From assembly GCA_043818215.1 (NCBI GenBank), contig JBDRGC010000333.1, forward strand, positions 1 to 9,791: a DNA stretch of 9,791 bases, read 5' to 3'. The stretch is from JBDRGC01 sp043818215. Its GTDB lineage: Bacteria > Chloroflexota > Anaerolineae > Anaerolineales > UBA11858. The notes beneath the pieces were generated by a model. That model was not told the origin of the DNA, searched no databases, and saw only the letters and a list, made by a program, of their open reading frames with translations. Position numbers and translations under genes: made by a program. Positions 5,674 through 9,791 of this stretch are shown here, in pieces (positions within the stretch are counted from its first letter, which is position 1; every line of letters starts with the position of its first letter).

Positions 5674-8042
5674 GTGCCCCAATTTCTCCCCGCAGGTTGC
5701 TAACGCTGACGCTGCTCCTGGTGATCGCCAGTCTCACCGCGCTGCGTCTGGCAGATTTGATATTTGATATCGACAAATCTTTGATGTTGACTGTCGCAAT
5801 AATGGGGGTATTGATTGGGTGGGGAGCGAACGCGCTTTCCCTTTCGGGGTGGATCACCGTTCCCCTGTTTTTTTCTCTTGGGTTGGGATTCTCTATTTTT
5901 CGGGTTGGCCGGCTGGATGAAAACCTGGCCCGCCTGTTTCCGATATTCTACGATTTCCTCCGGGGTGCCGTGCTGGGGCCGAGGGGTGATTCCGTTACCT
6001 TGAGTTGGTCGGCCACCCTGGCAGAAATCCAGCAAATTTGGTCCGCGATCAGCACACTCATAATCCGCGTCCGTGACTGGGGGCAGGCGATCTCGACTGG
6101 TAGCCTCACCTTCGACCCTGCAGCGGCAGCCCTGGCCTGGAGCATGGCGCTCTGGATGGTAAGTAGCTGGGCAGGGTGGATGGCTGGCAAACAGCGTCAG
6201 TTATTCACCGGCATCGCGCCCACTATTGCTTTGTTAGCCATTGTGATTTACTACGCAGATGGGTCGCCTGGCATTTTGCTCACGCTATTGTTTGTCACCT
6301 TGCTGCTTTTTGCCACTTTGGGACACGACACCCGCCTCGAACGCTGGGAAGCCGCAGGGATGAAAAATTACTGTGATACGGGCATCGGATTCAACGCCGC
6401 GATCGTGTTTAGTGTGCTACTGGTCGTCAAGTTCGCGGGGGCGGCCCCATCGATTAGTGTACAAAGTATCGCCGATTTTGTTCGAAATCTCAACCCAGAG
6501 CAAGCCCACTATATCAGCAAGCTCTCCGATTCCTTGGGCGTAGAGCAGCAATCAACATCTGTAACGGGCGGGGTGGGCGATGCTATCTCCCTCTCGTCCA
6601 GTGGCGTCGATCACCGCTCCCCACCTCGATGGCATGTCATCGGCCCTGGTGTCGAGTACTCACAAGAAGTGGTCATGCTCGTCAGCACGGACGATCTGCT
6701 TCACTTGTCCCTCACAACAGATGATGAAGACGCAGGATTAGAAAACTGGCAGCCCCCGCGTTATTATTGGCGTAGCCGCGTTTATGATCACTATTCCGGT
6801 TCCGGCTGGTACGCTAAAGATATTTCTATTTACCAATACAAGGGCGGACAATCTATCGGGACTGCACGCAACGGCCAGCGTACAATCCGGCAAACGGTAC
6901 AAATGCTCGGTGATTTGGGGAGCATGATCTACGCCACAGGGACACTCATGAGAGCCGATCAGGATTATCTCGTCTCGCTGCGGCCCAACGATGACGTATT
7001 CGGCGCCATCATTACAGCGGACAGCTATCGGGTCGAATCACAGGTCAACCCGGTGACAGAAGCCCAACTACGCGCTGCGGGAACAGACTACCCAAAATGG
7101 ATACTGGATCGTTACCTGCCCTTGCCTTCTTCGGTCCCCGGCCGGGTGATCACTTTGGGGCGCGATCTTACAGCCACCGCACCTACGCCCTACGACCGGG
7201 CTATCGCCATCGAGAGCTATCTGCGTACCTTTCCCTACTCATTAGATGTCCCTGCTCCACCACGAGATGACGACGTAGCTGATTACTTCCTTTTCTCTTT
7301 ACAAACAGGCTACTGCGATTATTACGCCACGAGTATGGTTGTGCTGGCTCGAGCCGCGGGTTTGCCAGCCCGATACGTGATCGGATACGCCAGCGGGCAA
7401 TACGATCGTGAAAACGCGCGTTACGTGGTCACTCAGGCCGATGCGCATGCCTGGGTCGAGATATACTTCCCTGAATACGGATGGGTGGAATTCGAACCCA
7501 CAGTGGCACAGCCCGCTATTCACAGCGCTGGGGATACATCACCTCAGTGGGATGAAGACGCGTGGGCTGAATTCGACCCCCAACCACCCCAAATTACAAA
7601 TCCGGGTCCAACCACTAAATGGTGGTTCGGCCTGACTATCTTCGGAACCTCGCTTATCCTGCTGGGTATTGTCGCCGTCAATGCAGATACCTGGTGGCTG
7701 GGACGTCGCTCGCCCGCAGGGACAGTCTTCACCCTCTACAACCGTCTCAGGCGTATCGCCCTTTGGCTGCGAATCCCCATCTCGAAGGAGGATACTCCCT
7801 ACGAATTCGCCGCCACCTTCACAAAGTGGATCGAAGATATGCCCTCTAACAGGCTGCGCGAGCCAATGGTTTTCGCAGGCATATTCGATATCCACCAGCT
7901 AATAGTTGCTTATGTGCAGGCCAGCTACAGCCCCCATATTACCAACAAGCAAGACCAATCACAAGCTATCGAAAATTGGCGAAGTCTACGCTGGCAGTTG
8001 TGGCAGGTGTGGGTTGTGGTAAGGTTACAGTTCAAAAATTGA
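5670..8042 (+). CDS. Membrane transglutaminase-like protein (TgpA type, with C-terminal DUF4129-like tail)
   Basis: This 790-residue integral membrane protein has an extracytoplasmic transglutaminase/protease-like domain. About seven helices lie in the first 260 residues (near 11-27, 38-55, 60-78, 155-171, 183-195, 200-217, 240-257). A long external region follows. The papain-like core has C549 (GYCDYYATSM), H593 (DAHAWVEIY) and E609 (GWVEFEPT), where the third catalytic residue is usually Asp. One further helix (652-671) leads to a cytoplasmic tail (~685-780) like DUF4129. I chose the start at 5670 because its ATG overlaps the DUF58 TGA in the classic ATGA form. An in-frame ATG at 5592 would add 26 residues inside the upstream gene. 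This family is the usual partner of DUF58 proteins and probably acts on envelope proteins, but the substrate is unknown. The octamer array starts just after the stop. Confidence 0.94.
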   Translation: MSAPISPRRLLTLTLLLVIASLTALRLADLIFDIDKSLMLTVAIMGVLIGWGANALSLSGWITVPLFFSLGLGFSIFRVGRLDENLARLFPIFYDFLRGAVLGPRGDSVTLSWSATLAEIQQIWSAISTLIIRVRDWGQAISTGSLTFDPAAAALAWSMALWMVSSWAGWMAGKQRQLFTGIAPTIALLAIVIYYADGSPGILLTLLFVTLLLFATLGHDTRLERWEAAGMKNYCDTGIGFNAAIVFSVLLVVKFAGAAPSISVQSIADFVRNLNPEQAHYISKLSDSLGVEQQSTSVTGGVGDAISLSSSGVDHRSPPRWHVIGPGVEYSQEVVMLVSTDDLLHLSLTTDDEDAGLENWQPPRYYWRSRVYDHYSGSGWYAKDISIYQYKGGQSIGTARNGQRTIRQTVQMLGDLGSMIYATGTLMRADQDYLVSLRPNDDVFGAIITADSYRVESQVNPVTEAQLRAAGTDYPKWILDRYLPLPSSVPGRVITLGRDLTATAPTPYDRAIAIESYLRTFPYSLDVPAPPRDDDVADYFLFSLQTGYCDYYATSMVVLARAAGLPARYVIGYASGQYDRENARYVVTQADAHAWVEIYFPEYGWVEFEPTVAQPAIHSAGDTSPQWDEDAWAEFDPQPPQITNPGPTTKWWFGLTIFGTSLILLGIVAVNADTWWLGRRSPAGTVFTLYNRLRRIALWLRIPISKEDTPYEFAATFTKWIEDMPSNRLREPMVFAGIFDIHQLIVAYVQASYSPHITNKQDQSQAIENWRSLRWQLWQVWVVVRLQFKN

Positions 8043-8050
8043 TGGATAGG

Positions 8051-8171
8051 CTGGTAGGTTGGTGGTTGGTAGATTGGTAGGTTGGTGGTTGGTAGATTGG
8101 TAGGTTGGTAGATTGGTTGATTGGTAGGTTGGTAGATTGGTAGATTGGTATTTGGTAAATTGGTAGATTGG
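8051..8171. repeat. TTGGTAGR octamer tandem array
   Basis: About fifteen units of 7-8 bp follow the transglutaminase stop, mostly TTGGTAGA and TTGGTAGG, with TTGGTGG, TTGGTTGA, TTGGTAT and TTGGTAAA as variants. A 23-bp segment is duplicated perfectly (8057-8079 and 8080-8102). The plus strand has no C after the first unit. In the stretch GGTTGGTGGTTGG, present twice, four closely spaced GG pairs could form a two-layer G-quadruplex. The array would lie in the 3' untranslated region of the rightward message. Confidence 0.93.
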
Positions 8172-8187
8172 AGAATTGCCCACCATT

Positions 8188-8219
8188 TACCAATGTACCA
8201 ATATACCAATGAACCAATG
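8188..8219. repeat. Inverted ACCAATG octamer array
   Basis: Four consecutive octamers (TACCAATG, TACCAATA, TACCAATG, AACCAATG) carry the TTGGT core of the preceding array in reverse orientation. The two blocks can pair: TTGGTAAA (8152-8159) is the exact complement of TTTACCAA (8186-8193), with a 26-base loop. The change of orientation falls at about 8172-8187. Confidence 0.85.
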
Positions 8220-8232
8220 TACAAACCTACTA

Positions 8233-8272
8233 AAAAAGACCTCTGGGTATTCATAATCCCAGAGGTCTTTTT
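8233..8272. terminator. Bidirectional intrinsic terminator
   Basis: A perfect 15-bp stem (8233-8247 with 8258-8272) encloses a 10-base loop. The arms are AAAAAGACCTCTGGG and its exact complement, giving a U-run on either strand. It sits between the convergent rightward transglutaminase unit and the leftward YtxH unit and can end both. Confidence 0.93.
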
Positions 8273-8325
8273 GGTTCCAGCTATTTTCGGGAAAGGGTAG
8301 AATACCTGTTTACCCGCTACCTGTC

Positions 8326-8724
8326 TCAGGCTTCGGCAGGAGCTTCGGCAGGAGTTTCCGCTACAGGCTTCTTGCGAGCGGCAATGGCTTCTTCGACTTT
8401 CGATTTCTGTTCTACGAATTTCGCCTTTTGTTCTTCTATTACAACCTGACCGCGTTGCTTTAGATCAGCGGTCTTTTCTTTGGTTTGTTGAGCAAGCTCA
8501 TCATACCTGGCCTGGGCTTCGGCCAAAGCCGCTTCAGCACGCGCGCGGGCTCCGGCTGCGGTCTCTCCGGCTTTATCCTTCAGCTCGATGCTTTTCTCTT
8601 GGATGATGGCGCGGGTTTCCTCGCCGGATTGTGGGGCCAGAAGCAGGGCTGTTGCCGCACCCACCAAACCTCCGATTACGAATCCAGCTAAAAATGCTCC
8701 AAAATCATTATTGTTGCTTCCCAT
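8326..8724 (-). CDS. YtxH-like small membrane protein
   Basis: This 132-residue protein has one N-terminal membrane helix (~8-30) of small, Gly-rich residues, ending in LLAPQSGEETR, the mark of YtxH-family proteins. A long charged, Ala-rich helix (~36-116) that looks like a coiled coil follows, then an AETPAEAPAEA tail. YtxH proteins are stress-linked in some Gram-positive bacteria, but their molecular role is unknown. The start is supported by AAAGGAG eight bases before the ATG. It lies 24 bp downstream of the two-helix protein gene and is probably co-transcribed with it. The shared terminator follows its stop by about 50 bp. Confidence 0.88.
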   Translation of the reverse strand: MGSNNNDFGAFLAGFVIGGLVGAATALLLAPQSGEETRAIIQEKSIELKDKAGETAAGARARAEAALAEAQARYDELAQQTKEKTADLKQRGQVVIEEQKAKFVEQKSKVEEAIAARKKPVAETPAEAPAEA

Positions 8725-8748
8725 ATTTCACTCTCCTTTGTAGAATGT

Positions 8749-9231
8749 CTATTCGTTTGATTGTTTGTTCTTATTCTTACGCGCAGGACGGACCAATTTC
8801 ATAAAATGTTGCAGTCCCGCAAAATACTCGTTCAGCTTGATGACCGGCTCTGCCAGGTTATCGGACAAGAATTGAGTGGTCCCCCGCAGGGTGCTCACCG
8901 TTTCATTGGTGGAATCAAGTATTGGCTTGATCTCGTTTTGCAGCAAATTGATCAAGCGAGCCAACTGCACAACCAGGATGATCAGCACCAGGCCAATGAT
9001 AATTGATTCCAACGCCATGAAAATGATGAACACGTCTCGGAAGCGAGCTGTATCTGTGCCAGGGTTGAGCAGGAATACTACACTAGCTATGATCAGAGCG
9101 AGTATGACCAGTCCGCCTATAATGATACCGATGATGGTCATTCGTTGGCGGCGTAGTTCTTCTGGCGATGGGCTTGCTTGAATCTCTACCGATTCGACTG
9201 TTTCTTCTGTGGCATTGATTTCGTTTTCCAT
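8749..9231 (-). CDS. Two-helix membrane protein with DUF948-like layout
   Basis: This 160-residue protein has an acidic N-terminus (Glu-rich, 1-28), two membrane helices (~31-56 and ~67-90) and an amphipathic C-terminal helix (~91-147) ending in a basic, Asn-rich tail. The tail segment with repeated polar and hydrophobic residues resembles DUF948 (YtxG-type) proteins, which often stand next to YtxH genes. I infer this kinship from layout and neighbourhood, not from a clear motif. The ATG at 9231 has no Shine-Dalgarno and lies 9 bases after a TATAAT box, which suggests a leaderless or near-leaderless message. The alternative start at residue 31 would drop the N-terminal tail and also lacks a clear ribosome site. 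It is the first gene of the leftward pair. Confidence 0.8.
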   Translation of the reverse strand: MENEINATEETVESVEIQASPSPEELRRQRMTIIGIIIGGLVILALIIASVVFLLNPGTDTARFRDVFIIFMALESIIIGLVLIILVVQLARLINLLQNEIKPILDSTNETVSTLRGTTQFLSDNLAEPVIKLNEYFAGLQHFMKLVRPARKNKNKQSNE

Positions 9232-9240
9232 AGTGTGAAT

Positions 9241-9249
9241 ATTATAGCA
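9241..9249 (-). promoter_or_regulatory. Extended -10 promoter of the leftward membrane-protein pair
   Basis: On the minus strand TGC-TATAAT is a perfect -10 hexamer with the upstream TG of extended -10 promoters. No good -35 box lies 16-18 bp upstream, which is usual for this class. The ATG at 9231 begins 9 bases past the hexamer, so the leader would be 2-4 bases or absent. Confidence 0.6.
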
Positions 9250-9321
9250 TAAGAGTTGCGCAATTTTGTAGAGAAATGAAATTGATTTGGACGCAGATGT
9301 GAGTGTTCAGCCCACTGGTGA

Positions 9322-9418
9322 AATAGAACGCGGACTATACGGATTAAGCGGATTGACGCGGATTCTTTAAAAATAAATCCGCGTCAATCCGCTATATCCA
9401 CGTAGTCAGCATTCTATT
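9322..9418. repeat. 97-bp imperfect palindrome built from 9-bp CGGATT units
   Basis: Arms 9322-9364 and 9376-9418 align without gaps and pair at 36 of 43 positions. The inner 18 bp (9347-9364 with 9376-9393) are perfect, around an 11-base AT-rich loop. The left arm reads as four 9-bp units: CGCGGACTA, TACGGATTA, AGCGGATTG, ACGCGGATT. There is no ORF in it. It looks like a dispersed REP/MITE-type intergenic element. I recall similar CGCGGATT palindromes in environmental genomes but cannot confirm this here. Confidence 0.85.
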
Positions 9419-9425
9419 AATGCAC

Positions 9426-9446
9426 CGTTCAGCAGCCCCCTGAACG
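9426..9446. other. Small hairpin upstream of the rightward promoter
   Basis: CGTTCAG (9426-9432) pairs perfectly with CTGAACG (9440-9446) around a 7-base loop. It ends one base before the -35 box at 9448. It could be an operator-like site or chance; there is no T-run to make it a terminator. Confidence 0.4.
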
Positions 9447-9447
9447 A

Positions 9448-9476
9448 TTGACACCTGGCAGCTCGTTTGCTATCAT
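9448..9476 (+). promoter_or_regulatory. Near-consensus sigma70-type promoter facing right
   Basis: TTGACA (9448-9453) and TATCAT (9471-9476) are separated by exactly 17 bp. The -35 is perfect and the -10 has one mismatch. Transcription would begin near 9483 and enter a stretch with no conventional gene inside the window. It is the best promoter-like sequence I found in the window. Confidence 0.55.
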
Positions 9477-9482
9477 GCCTAC

Positions 9483-9640
9483 TTTTGAGAATAGGGACTG
9501 GCAGCGGACTGCAACGGATACCCATAGGGTACAGGTGTTAGCGGATTCTCACCATAAGGCGCGAACTTCTCCGATACTCCGCGACAGTTCGCTGCCGAAT
9601 TGTGTGAACACTCCCTTGCATTTTTGGAGAAGTTGACATG
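9483..9640 (+). other. Foldable leader or small RNA candidate with possible Shine-Dalgarno sequestering
   Basis: This stretch lies between the rightward promoter and an ATG at 9638. Bases 9499-9511 can pair with 9585-9597 (11 Watson-Crick and 2 G-U pairs). That stem encloses TACCC-ATA-GGGTA (9519-9531). A second pairing joins AACTTCTCC (9564-9572) to GGAGAAGTT (9626-9634), whose GGAG stands eight bases before the ATG. The two pairings cross, so they are either alternatives or a pseudoknot. The ATG opens an eight-codon reading frame (MNPVQHHE, stop at 9662-9664). Overlapping ATGs at 9657 and 9661 open frames that run through the terminal repeat. I recognise no known riboswitch. It could also be non-functional spacer or element DNA. 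Confidence 0.3.
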
Positions 9641-9672
9641 AACCCCGTTCAGCACCATGAATGAAAATAGCC

Positions 9673-9791
9673 CTCTACCCTCTGCCCTCTGTCCTCTGCC
9701 CTCTATCCTCTGCCCTCTACCCTCTGCCCTCTATCCTCTGCCCTCTACCCTCTGCCCTCTGTCCTCGGCCCTCTACCCTCTGCCCTCTGTC
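9673..9791. repeat. CTCTRYC heptamer array with 14-bp alternation, running off the window
   Basis: Seventeen 7-bp units fill 119 bp exactly to the window end. Every even unit is CTCTGCC, except unit 14, which is CTCGGCC. Odd units vary among CTCTACC, CTCTGTC and CTCTATC. The real repeat is therefore a 14-bp pair of one fixed and one variable heptamer. The unit is the same as in the array before the oxidoreductase gene at 2493-2534. No stop codon occurs in the rightward frames, so long ORFs here are repeat artefacts. Confidence 0.95.

Noticed and set aside
7925..8254. Leftward ORF with a repeated NLPIYQPT peptide
   Set aside because: It is the translation of the TTGGTAGR array plus the antisense tail of the transglutaminase gene, and it crosses the terminator. 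It has no ribosome site.
9391..9402. DnaA box and iteron-type origin in the palindrome
   Set aside because: ATATCCACG matches the DnaA box at only 7 of 9 positions, stands alone, and no replication gene is nearby. The 9-bp units are better explained as part of the palindromic element.
9477..9640. tRNA, 6S RNA, SRP RNA or a known riboswitch
   Set aside because: There is no T-loop GTTCRANYC, no 4.5S GGAA-type core, and none of the conserved boxes of the TPP, cobalamin, SAM, FMN or T-box classes that I know.
9673..9791. CRISPR array
   Set aside because: Units are 7 bp head to tail with no unique spacers, and no cas gene is present.

Overview
This looks like chromosomal DNA of an environmental bacterium, most plausibly Chloroflexota (Anaerolineae-like). 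That placement is an inference. It rests on a tungsten-type aldehyde ferredoxin oxidoreductase beside a DUF58/transglutaminase pair, a ParB-fold/universal-stress-protein fusion, medium GC, starts that look leaderless, and many 7-8 bp tandem repeats at gene borders. There is no tRNA, rRNA, transposase, phage gene or CRISPR array.

Layout. (1) Bases 1-2310 hold a leftward two-gene unit: a GNAT acetyltransferase with its own promoter-like site, then a 577-residue protein with an N-terminal ParB-like domain and two C-terminal UspA domains. (2) Bases 2311-2544 are a divergent intergenic region filled with heptamer arrays, the last of which abuts the Shine-Dalgarno of the next gene. (3) Bases 2545-8042 hold a tight rightward unit: aldehyde ferredoxin oxidoreductase, then a DUF58 membrane protein after 9 bp, then a large membrane transglutaminase-like protein overlapping it by 4 bp. 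(4) Bases 8043-8325 hold a TTGGTAGR octamer array, an inverted ACCAATG array and a strong bidirectional terminator. (5) Bases 8326-9231 hold a leftward pair of small membrane proteins (a YtxH-like protein and a two-helix protein with a DUF948-like layout), probably read from an extended -10 promoter. (6) Bases 9232-9791 have no convincing gene. They carry a 97-bp palindrome, a near-consensus rightward promoter, a stretch able to fold with a possible Shine-Dalgarno sequester, and a CTCTRYC heptamer array that runs off the end.

Function. The DUF58 and transglutaminase proteins are a standard pair, normally found with a MoxR AAA+ ATPase and thought to work at the cell surface. No MoxR gene lies in the window, and the oxidoreductase occupies the upstream position. 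The leftward genes look like a stress/regulatory pair and an envelope pair. No clear new defence or mobile system is present. The points most worth a second look are the promoter plus foldable leader near 9448-9640, the palindrome beside it, the ParB-Usp fusion, and the shared 7-8 bp repeat habit at gene borders.
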